Shown here: positions 8,738-17,010 of the stretch, one piece after another
Layout of the letters: each line of letters begins with the position of its first letter
Position numbering within the stretch: position 1 is the first letter of the stretch
Source of the DNA: an uncultured bacterium
GTDB lineage: Bacteria > Bacillota > Clostridia > Oscillospirales > Oscillospiraceae
NCBI GenBank assembly: GCA_947383145.1
Contig: CANDCH010000004.1
Location: forward strand, 62,001-126,000
Direction of reading: 5' to 3'
Length of the DNA stretch: 64,000 nt
The notes under the pieces: generated by a model
Told to the model about the DNA's origin: nothing
Databases searched by the model: none
The model's input: only the letters and a program-made list of their open reading frames with translations
Program-made: the position numbers and the translations under genes

Positions 8738-9148
8738 TCAAAAATACTTCTTCACGCCGTCGCTGGCCTTGGAAGCGTCCTCGCTGATGGAGATGGTATA
8801 CTTGATGCCGGTCTTCTGGGAGAAGTCGTCCAGGAAGGCCAGGAAAGGCTCCACGTCCTCATTGCCCACAGTAGGCACCAGCTTGTTCAGGCTCTCGATG
8901 AACACGTGGGTAATATCGTAATTGCTGGCGTACAGGCCGTACAGGAACCCCCGCAGGGTGTCATAGTTGGGAATGCTGTAGTCCGAGGTGTCCACCAGGC
9001 GGATTTTGTAGTTGATTTTATAGTTCAGCTTGGAATTGTGGGCGATGGCAACCACATTGCCGTGCTCCGTATCCACCGCTGTGTTGATGAGGTCGATCAT
9101 CTGCTTGGTCTTTCCGGTGCCCTTCAGGCCCATGATAACCTTGACCAT
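8738..9148 (-). CDS. Small P-loop NTPase of unknown function
   Basis: 136-residue protein that opens directly with a Walker A motif (MGLKGTGKTK, residues 6-15). A hydrophobic strand ending in acid (DITHVFIESL, near residues 80-90) could serve as Walker B. It has no membrane segment or signal. Its base composition is lower in GC than the neighbours and it has its own promoter and terminator, so it is a stand-alone unit. I recognise it only as a conserved-hypothetical type of Clostridia. The fold could be thymidine-kinase-like or a RecA-type mini-ATPase, but there is no evidence for a specific reaction. Confidence 0.85.
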   Translation of the reverse strand: MVKVIMGLKGTGKTKQMIDLINTAVDTEHGNVVAIAHNSKLNYKINYKIRLVDTSDYSIPNYDTLRGFLYGLYASNYDITHVFIESLNKLVPTVGNEDVEPFLAFLDDFSQKTGIKYTISISEDASKASDGVKKYF

Positions 9149-9199
9149 TTTTGACCACTCCTTACTTGGTATTGGGGGGAGTCCCCCTGTGATGAATCT

Positions 9200-9228
9200 A
9201 TGTTACCATCTTTTCGGGGAAATTTCAA
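9200..9228 (-). promoter_or_regulatory. Sigma-A promoter of the P-loop gene
   Basis: Minus strand TTGAAA 9228-9223, 17-base spacer, TAACAT 9205-9200. Confidence 0.55.
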
Positions 9229-9273
9229 TACATGAAAAGGAAGTTCACGAAAAATTAGGAAAGGCCCCGTCCG

Positions 9274-10074
9274 TCAGTCCATCTCCTCCATGGCGGAATG
9301 GGCGGCGGCCTGCCCCTGTCCCACCGCCTTTGCCAGCTGGAGGGGCTGTCCGGTGCAGTCTCCGGCGGCGTATACGCCGGGCAGATTGGTGGCCATGCGG
9401 CCGTCCACCTTGATATAGCCCCCCTCGGTCTCCAGGCCGGGGGCCAGCCGCGCGGGGGCGATGGAGGCACGCAGCAGGAACACGCCGTCACATGGGGTCT
9501 CCTCCCCCGCCGCGTCCCGCACGCCCGTCACCCGGCCCTCCCCCAGAATGGACAGACCCGCCAGACGCTTCACGGCGACGCCGCAGCCGATGGAGCGCAG
9601 GAATTCCACCTCTTCCTCAAAGCCGGGGGCGTCCCCGGCGCACACCACGGACTTTCCCCGGTAAAACATGCCGTCGCAGGTGGCGCAGTAGCTCACCCCC
9701 CGGCCCAGAAGCTCCGCCTCCCCTTGGAGAGGGGCCGCCCGGGACACGCCGGGAGCCAGAATGACCGCCCGTCCCTCCACGGCGTCGTTCTCCACCGACA
9801 CCATCACTGAGCCGCCCATGGGCATCACAGACAGAGCCCTGCCCCGTTTGAGCTCCGCTCCCAGGTTCCCGGCCTGCTTGACCAGCCGCTCCACCAGCTC
9901 CCGCCCAGTAACCCCGGGCAGCCCGGGGTAGTTTGCCATGGCGGGGGCCCTGCACAGGGGGGAGGCCATGGGATCGTTGGAGACGACCAGCACGGACTTG
10001 TCCCGGGCCCGGGCGTGGATGGCGGCGGTAAGGCCGGCGGGACCGCCGCCCACAATCAGAAGGTCGTATTTCAT
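9274..10074 (-). CDS. Thioredoxin-reductase-like FAD/NAD(P) oxidoreductase, atypical pyridine site
   Basis: 266-residue flavoprotein of the TrxB family. The FAD-binding GGGPAGL is at the N-terminus, the redox pair CATC is at residues 130-133, and the C-terminal FAD motif GVYAAGDCTGQPLQL is intact. The second nucleotide-binding loop reads CAGDAPGFEEE rather than the usual GGGDSA, and the chain is about 40 residues shorter than ordinary TrxB, so the NADPH site looks degenerate. It may use another electron donor (a ferredoxin- or F420-type variant has been described in anaerobes) or act on a dedicated thioredoxin-like partner. No thioredoxin gene is adjacent. Start: GGAGG lies eight bases before ATG 10074, better than the upstream ATG. 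Divergent from the asparaginase gene. Confidence 0.85.
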   Translation of the reverse strand: MKYDLLIVGGGPAGLTAAIHARARDKSVLVVSNDPMASPLCRAPAMANYPGLPGVTGRELVERLVKQAGNLGAELKRGRALSVMPMGGSVMVSVENDAVEGRAVILAPGVSRAAPLQGEAELLGRGVSYCATCDGMFYRGKSVVCAGDAPGFEEEVEFLRSIGCGVAVKRLAGLSILGEGRVTGVRDAAGEETPCDGVFLLRASIAPARLAPGLETEGGYIKVDGRMATNLPGVYAAGDCTGQPLQLAKAVGQGQAAAHSAMEEMD

Positions 10075-10102
10075 AGCGCGTTCCTCCAAAGCTGTTTTTT
10101 TC

Positions 10103-10131
10103 AGTATACCAGTTTTCCCAGCGATTTACAA
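10103..10131 (-). promoter_or_regulatory. Sigma-A promoter of the thioredoxin-reductase-like gene
   Basis: Minus strand TTGTAA 10131-10126, 17-base spacer, TATACT 10108-10103. Confidence 0.7.
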
Positions 10132-10134
10132 CAC

Positions 10135-10163
10135 TTGCAAACCTTTTCCGAATGGGCTATACT
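10135..10163 (+). promoter_or_regulatory. Sigma-A promoter of the asparaginase gene
   Basis: TTGCAA 10135-10140, 17-base spacer, TATACT 10158-10163. It is nearly back to back with the divergent promoter. Confidence 0.72.
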
Positions 10164-10241
10164 GGGCGGCGGAACCGCCGGACGCCGCCCGGCCACGGCG
10201 GGCGCGGAGCTCTCATGACAATACAGGAGGCGCTTTCACCC

Positions 10242-11234
10242 ATGAAACGCATTTTACTGCTCACCACCGGGGGGACCATCGCCTCCCGGCTCACCGACGA
10301 GGGGCTGGCCCCCGGCCTGGACGGCGGAGCCCTGTCCCGCTGCCTGGGCCCGCTGGCGGACAGCTATGATCTCGCCGTCCGGGACATCCTGCACCTGGAC
10401 TCGTCCAACATCCAGCCGGAGGAGTGGCGGCTCATCGCCCGCCACGTCTTTGAGGCCCGGGAGGACTTCGACGGCGTGGTGGTGTCCCACGGCACCGACA
10501 CCATGGCCTATACCGCCTCCGTGCTCAGCTACATGGTGCGCAACATCCCCATCCCGGTGGTGCTCACCGGGGCCCAGCTGCCCATCGAGCACCCCCTCAC
10601 CGACGGGCTGGACAACCTGCGCACCGCGTTCGCCATGGCGGCATCCGGCAAGCCCGGGGTGTTTCTGGCCTTTGACCGGCGGGTGATGCTGGGCTGCCGG
10701 GCCGTGAAAACCCATACCACCGCCTTCGGCGCCTTTGACAGCGTGAACTGGCCCCTGGTGGCCCAGGTGGACGGCTCGGGCCTGCGCGTCCGCCCGGAGG
10801 CCGTCCCGCCTCTGGACGGCCCCTGCCGCCTGCGGGACAAGCTGTGCGAGGCGGTGTTTCTCATCAAGCTCACCCCCGGGCTGGACCCGGAGATTTTTGA
10901 TATGCTGCTGCGAATGCACTACCGCGGAGTGGTCATCGAGGCCTTCGGCGCGGGAGGGCTCCACTTCATCCGCCGCAACCTGATTGAGAAGCTCCACGCC
11001 GCCGCCCAGGCGGGAATGGCGGTGGTGGTGTGCAGCCAGTGCCTGTACGAGAGCAGCAACTTCGCCCTCTACCAGGCGGGACAGAAGGCGCTGGCGGAGG
11101 GGGTCATCCAGGGATATGACATGACCACGGAGGCCGCCGTCACCAAGCTGATGTGGGCGCTGGGCCAGACAGGCAGCCTGAAGGAGGTCCGGGCCCTGTT
11201 CGGCCGGAGCATCGCCGGCGAGAGAAGCGTTTGA
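10242..11234 (+). CDS. ansA: L-asparaginase (type I, cytoplasmic)
   Basis: Hydrolyses asparagine to aspartate and ammonia. The 330 residues carry both threonine active-site signatures: LLTTGGTIAS at the N-terminus and VVSHGTDTMAYTAS around residues 80-93. There is no signal peptide, which fits the cytoplasmic class. Start: AGGAGG at 10225-10230 precedes ATG 10242, and the longer open extension upstream overlaps the promoter. It is a single-gene unit ending at a strong terminator. Asparaginase and glutaminase activities cannot be fully separated by sequence inspection. Confidence 0.93.
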   Translation: MKRILLLTTGGTIASRLTDEGLAPGLDGGALSRCLGPLADSYDLAVRDILHLDSSNIQPEEWRLIARHVFEAREDFDGVVVSHGTDTMAYTASVLSYMVRNIPIPVVLTGAQLPIEHPLTDGLDNLRTAFAMAASGKPGVFLAFDRRVMLGCRAVKTHTTAFGAFDSVNWPLVAQVDGSGLRVRPEAVPPLDGPCRLRDKLCEAVFLIKLTPGLDPEIFDMLLRMHYRGVVIEAFGAGGLHFIRRNLIEKLHAAAQAGMAVVVCSQCLYESSNFALYQAGQKALAEGVIQGYDMTTEAAVTKLMWALGQTGSLKEVRALFGRSIAGERSV

Positions 11235-11305
11235 GGCCCGCCTGGGCGTCCCCCGCTCCCCCGCCCGCTTGCGCGGCCGGAGTGGAATCCCGGGTCCGCC
11301 CAACG

Positions 11306-11336
11306 CAAAAGCCGCCGCTGCCAGCGGCGGCTTTTC
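11306..11336. terminator. Bidirectional rho-independent terminator
   Basis: Stem GCCGCCGCT / AGCGGCGGC with flanking A4 and T4 runs, between the converging asparaginase and metalloregulator genes. Confidence 0.87.
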
Positions 11337-11340
11337 CTGT

Positions 11341-11715
11341 TCAGATCACGCCCAGGTCCCGGTTGATGTGGTCCCGGAGGGCGTCGAAGGACTCCACGCT
11401 CAGGTCGTGCTCAATGCGGCAGGCGTCCTCGGAGGCCGTCTTTTCCGACACTCCCAGATGGACCAGCCAGCGGGTGAGCAGCAAGTGCCGCTCATAGATG
11501 CGCTGGGCGATTTCCAGTCCCTCGCCGGTGAGGGTGAGGAATCCCCCCGTGTCCATCACCACAAATCCCCCTTCCCGAAGCAGGCTCATGGCGCGGCTCA
11601 CGCTGGGTTTGGAAAAGCCCAGATGCTGGGCCACGTCCACAGAGCGCACCGGCCCCCGCTCCCCCAGCGCCAGAATGGCCTCCAGATAGTTTTCAGCGGA
11701 TTCATGAATGTTCAA
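11341..11715 (-). CDS. DtxR/MntR-family metal-dependent transcriptional regulator
   Basis: Winged-helix repressor with a dimerisation domain, sensing Mn(II) or Fe(II). It has the N-terminal AENYLEAILAL helix, the HTH (VRSVDVAQHLGFSKPSVSRAMSLL), a conserved metal-ligand region HLLLTRWL, and DACRIEH, which matches the Cys-x-x-Glu-His ligand set of DtxR rather than the Glu set of Bacillus MntR. It is about 124 residues and lacks the SH3-like third domain of DtxR. Start uncertain: no ATG is available, and a GGGGGTGA site best fits TTG 11715, with GTG 11718 and 11724 as alternatives. No metal transporter is adjacent, so its targets lie elsewhere. Confidence 0.9.
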   Translation of the reverse strand: MNIHESAENYLEAILALGERGPVRSVDVAQHLGFSKPSVSRAMSLLREGGFVVMDTGGFLTLTGEGLEIAQRIYERHLLLTRWLVHLGVSEKTASEDACRIEHDLSVESFDALRDHINRDLGVI

Positions 11716-11751
11716 CACGTTCACCCCCAAAACAGCCGCCTGTTTTTAGGT

Positions 11752-11780
11752 AATATATCATATTCCGCCCCGGATGGCAA
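11752..11780 (-). promoter_or_regulatory. Promoter of the metalloregulator gene
   Basis: Minus strand TTGCCA 11780-11775, 17-base spacer, TATATT 11757-11752. The AT-rich stretch TTTTTAGGTAATATATCAT here contains a DtxR-like half-site (TTAGGTAA) and could be an autoregulatory operator. Confidence 0.5.
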
Positions 11781-11819
11781 CAAGGATTTTCAAACCGTCC
11801 GAATTTTTTCCGCAAAGAC

Positions 11820-11848
11820 TTGCCAACCGGCGGAAAAGAGGCTAAAAT
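11820..11848 (+). promoter_or_regulatory. Sigma-A promoter of the aminopeptidase gene
   Basis: TTGCCA 11820-11825, 17-base spacer, TAAAAT 11843-11848. Confidence 0.68.
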
Positions 11849-11906
11849 GGCCTGGAATCCACGCGGGACAGATCACACAGATCACATTGTTTAGGAGTTG
11901 AAGCCA

Positions 11907-13268
11907 ATGATACAGCTTTGGAAGCAGGAGGCCGCGGATTGGCGGCTGGCGATGGAGTGTACTGAGGGCTCCGCCCCCCTGTCCCTGCGGGCAGTGGGAC
12001 AGGACCGCGCCCTGGTGATGAGCCTTGGCAGGGACGCCACCCCGGAAACCGCCCGCCGAGGGATCGCCAAGGCGGTAAAAACCGTCCGGGAGCTGGGGGC
12101 CCAGTCCCTTTTGCTGGACATAACCTCAATGCGGGCTTTGGGCGCGGACGGCCTGGCCGCCGCGGCCCAGGGGGCGGAGCTGGCCTGTTACCGGCAGGAG
12201 ACCTGGAAGCAGGCGGAGGAAAAGCCCTTCACCCTATACCTCACCGGCGCGGACGGGCTGGACGCCGCCGCCGTGCTGACCCAGACGGAAGCGGTGACCC
12301 GGGGGGTGTGCTTCGCCCGGACCCTCACCAACCGCCCCGGAAATATGCTCACCCCGGCGCTCCTGGCCCAGGCCATGGCCCAGGCGGCGGAGCGGGTCGG
12401 CGTAGAGGTCCAGATACTGGACGAAGCGGAAACCCGCGCCCTGGGCATGGGGGCCTTCCACGCCGTGGGGGACAGCGCCGCCCATCCCCCACGGCTCATC
12501 GTGCTGCGCTGGCGGGGCGGGCGGCCGGATGCCGCGCCCATCGCCCTGGTGGGCAAGGGGGTGTGCTTCGACACCGGCGGATATAATTTAAAGACCTCCG
12601 GCGGACTGAAAACCATGCGGGCCGACATGGCCGGCGGGGCGGCGGTGTGCGGCGCGGTGCTGGCCCTGGCGGAGAACCGGGTGCCGGTGAATGTGACGGC
12701 GGTGGTCCCGGCGGTGGAGAACCGCATCTCGCCGGACAGCATGCTCCCTGGCGACGTGGTTGTCTCCATGTCCGGCAAAACCATCCAGATCAACAATACC
12801 GACGCCGAGGGCCGCCTCATCCTGGCCGACGCCATCACCTACGCCATCCAGAAGGAGGGCGCCTCCCGGGTGGTGGACATCGCCACCCTCACCGGGGCCT
12901 GCGCCCGGACCCTGGGTCCAACGGTGGGCGGTCTGGTGAGCAACAGCGACGAGCTGTGCGCCCAGCTGCTGGACGCCGCCCGGCGGGCCGGGGAGCAGTA
13001 CTGGCGCTTCCCCGACTTCCCGGAGTACAAGAAAATGATCGAGAGCCCGGCGGCCGACCTGTCCAACCAGTCCAGCGACGGCTGCGGCGCCATCACCGCC
13101 GGGCTGTTCCTGGGGGCCTTCGCGGAGGATGTGCCCTGGGTCCACATGGACATCGCCGGAACCGCCTGGACGGACCGGCCCCGCCGGGAGTACCAGACTC
13201 CGGGGGCCACCGGCGCGGGGGTGACCACCCTGTACCAGCTCTGCGCGGCGCTGGCGGCGGAGGGCTGA
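11907..13268 (+). CDS. pepA: Leucyl aminopeptidase (M17)
   Basis: Cytosolic two-metal aminopeptidase that removes N-terminal residues from peptides. 453 residues: a divergent N-terminal macro-like domain, then the catalytic domain with GKGVCFDTGGYNLK (metal Lys and Asp), ADMAGGAAV, and the family signature NTDAEGRLILADA carrying metal-binding Asp and Glu and the catalytic Arg. The ATG at 11907 lies nine bases after AGGAG; an upstream in-frame TTG overlaps that ribosome site. The next gene, a response regulator, starts 30 bases after the stop and may be co-transcribed. Confidence 0.93.
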   Translation: MIQLWKQEAADWRLAMECTEGSAPLSLRAVGQDRALVMSLGRDATPETARRGIAKAVKTVRELGAQSLLLDITSMRALGADGLAAAAQGAELACYRQETWKQAEEKPFTLYLTGADGLDAAAVLTQTEAVTRGVCFARTLTNRPGNMLTPALLAQAMAQAAERVGVEVQILDEAETRALGMGAFHAVGDSAAHPPRLIVLRWRGGRPDAAPIALVGKGVCFDTGGYNLKTSGGLKTMRADMAGGAAVCGAVLALAENRVPVNVTAVVPAVENRISPDSMLPGDVVVSMSGKTIQINNTDAEGRLILADAITYAIQKEGASRVVDIATLTGACARTLGPTVGGLVSNSDELCAQLLDAARRAGEQYWRFPDFPEYKKMIESPAADLSNQSSDGCGAITAGLFLGAFAEDVPWVHMDIAGTAWTDRPRREYQTPGATGAGVTTLYQLCAALAAEG

Positions 13269-13298
13269 GCCCTCCCGGCCGCCCAGGAAGGAGTTCCC

Positions 13299-13976
13299 AT
13301 GAAAATACTCATCGTTGAGGACGACCGCCCCCTGTCCGACTCCCTCCGGGCCCTGCTGGAGGGCAGGGGCTACGAGGTGGACGCCGCTTTTGACGGCGAG
13401 GCGGGGGTGCAGTATGCCCTGCTGGGGGTATACGACCTCGTCATCCTGGACGTGATGCTGCCCAAGCTGGACGGCCGGCAGGCCGCCCGGCAGCTCCGGG
13501 GGGCGCGGTGCGCCGTGCCCATCCTCATGCTCACCGCCCGCTCCCAGCTGGAGGACCGGGTGGAGGGCCTCAACGCCGGGGCGGACTACTACCTCTCCAA
13601 GCCCTTCGACACCCGGGAGCTGCTGGCCTGCGTCAACGCCCTGCTCCGCCGCCAGGGGGGGCAGGTGGACGAGCTCACCTTCGGCAACACGGCGCTGGAC
13701 CTGGCCGCCTCCACCCTGGCCTGCGGGGAGAAGTGGGTGCGGCTGTCCGCCCGGGAGTTTGAGGTGATGCGCTGCCTCATGCAGGCCAAGGGGCGCAATC
13801 TCCCCAAGGAGGCCATCCTGGCCCGGGTGTGGGGATATGACTCCAACGCCGTGGAAAACCACGTGGAGGTGTATGTGGGCTTTCTGCGCAAGAAGCTGGC
13901 CAGCATCGGCTCCAACATACGCATTGAGGCGGTGCGGCGGCTGGGCTACCACCTGGAGGCGGAGCAGGGCCCCTGA
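13299..13976 (+). CDS. OmpR/PhoB-family response regulator without an adjacent kinase
   Basis: 225-residue two-domain transcription factor. The receiver domain (1-115) has the acidic pair EDD at 7-9, the phosphoacceptor in VILDVMLPKLDG, the switch Thr in LMLTAR and the Lys in SKPFD. The C-terminal winged helix (about 130-220) has LSAREFEVMRCLM and the recognition-helix region VENHVEVYVGFLRKKL, with the wing ending IRIEAVRRLGYHL. It lies 30 bases behind the aminopeptidase and is followed by a terminator, so no cognate kinase is encoded beside it. Partner and regulon unknown. Confidence 0.93.
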   Translation: MKILIVEDDRPLSDSLRALLEGRGYEVDAAFDGEAGVQYALLGVYDLVILDVMLPKLDGRQAARQLRGARCAVPILMLTARSQLEDRVEGLNAGADYYLSKPFDTRELLACVNALLRRQGGQVDELTFGNTALDLAASTLACGEKWVRLSAREFEVMRCLMQAKGRNLPKEAILARVWGYDSNAVENHVEVYVGFLRKKLASIGSNIRIEAVRRLGYHLEAEQGP

Positions 13977-14020
13977 CCGGGGCGGCGCCGCCGCTCCCCC
14001 GCCGCCCCATTCATAGCATA

Positions 14021-14055
14021 AAAACGCCGCCCCGGGACAACCGGGGCGGCGTTTA
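14021..14055. terminator. Bidirectional rho-independent terminator
   Basis: Stem AACGCCGCCCCGG / CCGGGGCGGCGTT with loop GACAA; T-rich on both outer sides. It separates the response regulator from the converging lysC gene. Confidence 0.87.
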
Positions 14056-14069
14056 TTGGGCGTTTTCCG

Positions 14070-15296
14070 TCACTGCGCGCCGTTGAACTCGTCGTAGAAG
14101 CGGTTGTGGATCACCTGCACCGCCCGGTCCGCGTCGCTGATGTGCACCAGTACGGACACCTTGATCTCGCTGGTGGAGATCATGTTGATGTTGATGCCCG
14201 CGCTGAACAGCGCCTCAAACATGGCGGCGGCCACGCCGGGGTTGTTGATCATGCCCGCGCCCACGATGGACACCTTGGCGATGTTGTCCGACACGTCGAT
14301 GCGGTCGAACCGGATGCTGTCCCGGTGCTCCTCCAGCAGCCGCTGGGCCAGCTCCATGTCGCCCTTGGCCACGGTAAAGCTGATGTCCTTGGTGTCGCTG
14401 CGGCCGATGGACTGGAGGATGATGTCCACGTTGACGTTATTTTTGGCCAGCAGAGAGAAAATCTTATAGGCGATGCCCGGGGTGTCCTCCAGGCCCACCA
14501 GGGCCAGGCGGGCGATATTTTTATCCTTGGCGACGCCGCTGATGTGGGATTTTTCCATGGTCTTCACGACCTCCTTCACTTTAGTACCGGGCTTGCCGGA
14601 GAAGCTGGACAGCACCTCCAGATTCACGTTGTATCGCTTGGCCATCTCCACCGAGCGGTTGTGGAGCACCTGGGCGCCCAGAGTGGCAAGCTCCAGCATC
14701 TCGTCGTAGGTGATCTCGTCCAGCTTATGGGCGCCGGACACCAGGCGTGGGTCGGCGGTGTATACGCCGTCCACGTCGGTATAGATCTGGCACAGGTCCG
14801 CGCCCAGCGCCGCCGCAATGGCCACCGCCGAGGTATCCGAGCCGCCCCGGCCCAGGGTGGTGATGTCGTCGTACTTGTTCAGGCCCTGGAAGCCGGTGAC
14901 GATGACGATGCGCCGTTTGTCCAGCTCCGCCCGGATGCGCTCCCCCTGCACCCGCTTGATGCGGGCGTTGCCGTAGCCGGAGTTGGTGCGGAAGCCCGCC
15001 TGCCACCCGGTGAGCGACACCACAGGAAAGCCCATGCCCTCAATGGCCATGGCGCACAGGGAGCAGGAGATCTGTTCGCCGGTGGACAGAAGCATATCCA
15101 GCTCCCGCTTGGAGGCGGAGGGGTTGATCTCCGCCGCCTTGCCGATGAGGTCGTCGGTGGTGTCGCCCTGGGCGGACAGCACCGCCACCACGCTGTTTCC
15201 CTTCTGATAAGTATCGGTGATGATGCGGGCCACGTTGCGGAGCTTTTCCGCATCCGCCACAGAGGACCCGCCGAATTTCTGTACAATCAAAGCCAT
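14070..15296 (-). CDS. lysC: Aspartate kinase
   Basis: Phosphorylates aspartate in the first step of the lysine, threonine and methionine pathway. 408 residues: kinase domain with the N-terminal KFGGSSV signature, TTLGRGGSDTSA, and DVDGVYTADPR. Two ACT domains follow from about residue 265, for feedback control by end-product amino acids (GVAKDKNIARLAL ... and VSIVGAGMINNPG ...). It starts at ATG 15296 after GAGAGG. It lies downstream of hom in a two-gene unit, 113 bases apart, giving a compact aspartate-to-homoserine branch. Confidence 0.96.
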   Translation of the reverse strand: MALIVQKFGGSSVADAEKLRNVARIITDTYQKGNSVVAVLSAQGDTTDDLIGKAAEINPSASKRELDMLLSTGEQISCSLCAMAIEGMGFPVVSLTGWQAGFRTNSGYGNARIKRVQGERIRAELDKRRIVIVTGFQGLNKYDDITTLGRGGSDTSAVAIAAALGADLCQIYTDVDGVYTADPRLVSGAHKLDEITYDEMLELATLGAQVLHNRSVEMAKRYNVNLEVLSSFSGKPGTKVKEVVKTMEKSHISGVAKDKNIARLALVGLEDTPGIAYKIFSLLAKNNVNVDIILQSIGRSDTKDISFTVAKGDMELAQRLLEEHRDSIRFDRIDVSDNIAKVSIVGAGMINNPGVAAAMFEALFSAGININMISTSEIKVSVLVHISDADRAVQVIHNRFYDEFNGAQ

Positions 15297-15409
15297 AAGT
15301 TCTTCATCCTCTCAAGGGTTTCCCATCCCGTCTGGAAATTGCCGGCATTATCCCGGCGCTCTATTTTATGCGGAAGCGGGACATATGGAGCCGCTTCTCC
15401 GCGCCCCTG

Positions 15410-16624
15410 TCAGTCCAGCACCCGCAGGATATTGGACACGGACAGCCCCGCCAGCCGCTCCTCCACCTGCGCCTGGGTAAACCCGCCCTCGGTGAGGCAG
15501 GCGGACTCCAGCCCGCCGCTCTCCCTGCGGGCCAGCAGCTTGCAGCCGGGGAACCGGGCGCGCAGCTCGTCCGCCGTGGCGGCGGCCCTGACATACCAGC
15601 GGCTCTCCAGCTCCCGGACGCCGCAGGCCGCGTCCTCCCCGCCGGGCTCCCAGGACAGCGCCTTGCGGTGGCCCATGTTCCGGGCCACGTCGATGACGTC
15701 CGCCACCACGGCGGAGGCGGTGGGCAGCTTGCCCGCCCCCCGGCCATAGAACATCACGTCGCCGATGGCGTCCCCCCGGACGGAGATGGCGTTGAACACG
15801 TCCTCCACTCCGGCCAGCGGGTCGGACTGGTCCACCAGATGGGGGGCCACATAGGCGCACACCCTGCCGTCCTCCCGGCGGATGGCCCGGCCCAGCAGCT
15901 TGATCTTCTTGCCCGCGCTCTCGGCGTAATCCACGTCCGCCAGAGTCACCCCGGTGATGCCCTGGGTGGGCACCTGGTCCGGGGTGATGTGCCGTCCGAA
16001 GGCGATATCCGCCAAAATGCAGATCTTCCGGCAGGCGTCATGACCCTCCACGTCGGCGGAGGGGTCCCGCTCCGCGTAGCCCTTTTCCTGGGCCTCCGCC
16101 AGCGCCGCGTCAAAGGTGAGGCCCGCCCGGATCATTCTTGTCAGAATATAGTTGGTGGTGCCGTTCAGAATTCCATAGATTTCCAAAATCTCGTTGGCGG
16201 CCAAGCACTGGCTCAGGGGCCGGATGATGGGGATGCCGCCCCCCACGCTGGCCTCAAAGAGGTAGCAGACTCCCTTCTCCTTGGCCAGCTGGGTGAGCTC
16301 ATAGCCGCAGGTGGCCACCAGCTCCTTGTTGGAGGTGACCACGCTCTTGCCCGCCTCCAGGGCTCTTCTGGTGAAGTCCAGCGCGATGGAGGCCCCGCCG
16401 ATGGTCTCCACCACCACATCCACCTCCGGGTCGTTCTCAATGACGCTGAAATCCTTCACAAACCGGTCCGCGAAGGGGCTGCCGGGAAAATCCCGCACGT
16501 CCAGGATATATTTCAGCCGGATCAGCCCGTCCGCCTTGCGCTCGATGCTGCTCTCGTGGCCGGTGAGCACCTCGGCCACGCCGGAGCCCACCGTACCGAA
16601 GCCCAGAATCGCCACATTTACCAT
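15410..16624 (-). CDS. hom: Homoserine dehydrogenase
   Basis: Reduces aspartate semialdehyde to homoserine with NAD(P)H. 404 residues: Rossmann motif GFGTVGSGVAEVL at the N-terminus, the substrate and catalytic region around SVGGGIPIIRPL and GTTNYILTRM, and AERDPSADVEGHDACRKI with the catalytic Lys/Asp neighbourhood. A C-terminal ACT-like domain (about 330-404) gives feedback regulation. The start at ATG 16624 follows GGAAGGA. It has its own sigma-A promoter and is followed by lysC. No thrB, thrC or asd is in view. Confidence 0.96.
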   Translation of the reverse strand: MVNVAILGFGTVGSGVAEVLTGHESSIERKADGLIRLKYILDVRDFPGSPFADRFVKDFSVIENDPEVDVVVETIGGASIALDFTRRALEAGKSVVTSNKELVATCGYELTQLAKEKGVCYLFEASVGGGIPIIRPLSQCLAANEILEIYGILNGTTNYILTRMIRAGLTFDAALAEAQEKGYAERDPSADVEGHDACRKICILADIAFGRHITPDQVPTQGITGVTLADVDYAESAGKKIKLLGRAIRREDGRVCAYVAPHLVDQSDPLAGVEDVFNAISVRGDAIGDVMFYGRGAGKLPTASAVVADVIDVARNMGHRKALSWEPGGEDAACGVRELESRWYVRAAATADELRARFPGCKLLARRESGGLESACLTEGGFTQAQVEERLAGLSVSNILRVLD

Positions 16625-16709
16625 TGCCAGTCATTCCTTCCATCGGGCCGCGCGGCCCGGGGATATGCTTTTCAGACTGGGAAAAAGCCTCTATTCCCAG
16701 ATTTCTTAG

Positions 16710-16738
16710 ACTATACCATATCTTTAGGCAGATATCAA
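16710..16738 (-). promoter_or_regulatory. Sigma-A promoter of hom-lysC
   Basis: Minus strand TTGATA 16738-16733, 17-base spacer, TATAGT 16715-16710. The leader to the start codon is only about 80 bases and holds a GGGCCGCGCGGCCC hairpin. There is no room for a lysine riboswitch or T-box. Confidence 0.7.
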
Positions 16739-17010
16739 TCGCCGGTCTCCCTGCTTTTTCACCAAACCTTTCCCGCTCCGCGCCCCTTTCTTTAGCGGAA
16801 TGAAGCAAATGGCGCTTCCAAAAACGGCCCAGACTGTTGATAAAGTGCGCAGCTTACCGGGAGCGGGAAGAAAAATAGTGTGAAAGAAACCCAGGAGAGG
16901 TGTCTTTCACATTCAATCAGCCGGTTTGTCGAAAAGAATTTTTCGACAAACTGGGCCGTCCGGCGAAAACGCCGGACGGCCTGAAATTTCGATGAGCGCG
17001 CTTCCTGCGC
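16739..17010. repeat. Gene-free spacer with three inverted repeats
   Basis: This stretch between the hom promoter and the PBP stop carries no convincing gene. It contains three inverted repeats: GTGAAAGA/TCTTTCAC arms at 16880-16887 and 16903-16910; a perfect 12-bp stem GTTTGTCGAAAA/TTTTCGACAAAC at 16924-16951; and a perfect 12-bp stem GGCCGTCCGGCG/CGCCGGACGGCC at 16954-16981. The last two are adjacent and lie just after the PBP stop on the minus strand, so they probably end or stabilise that transcript, although there is no classical U-run. Confidence 0.6.

Noticed and set aside
16625-16709. Lysine riboswitch or T-box before hom-lysC
   Set aside because: The leader is only about 80 bases and lacks the conserved T-box or L-box sequences.
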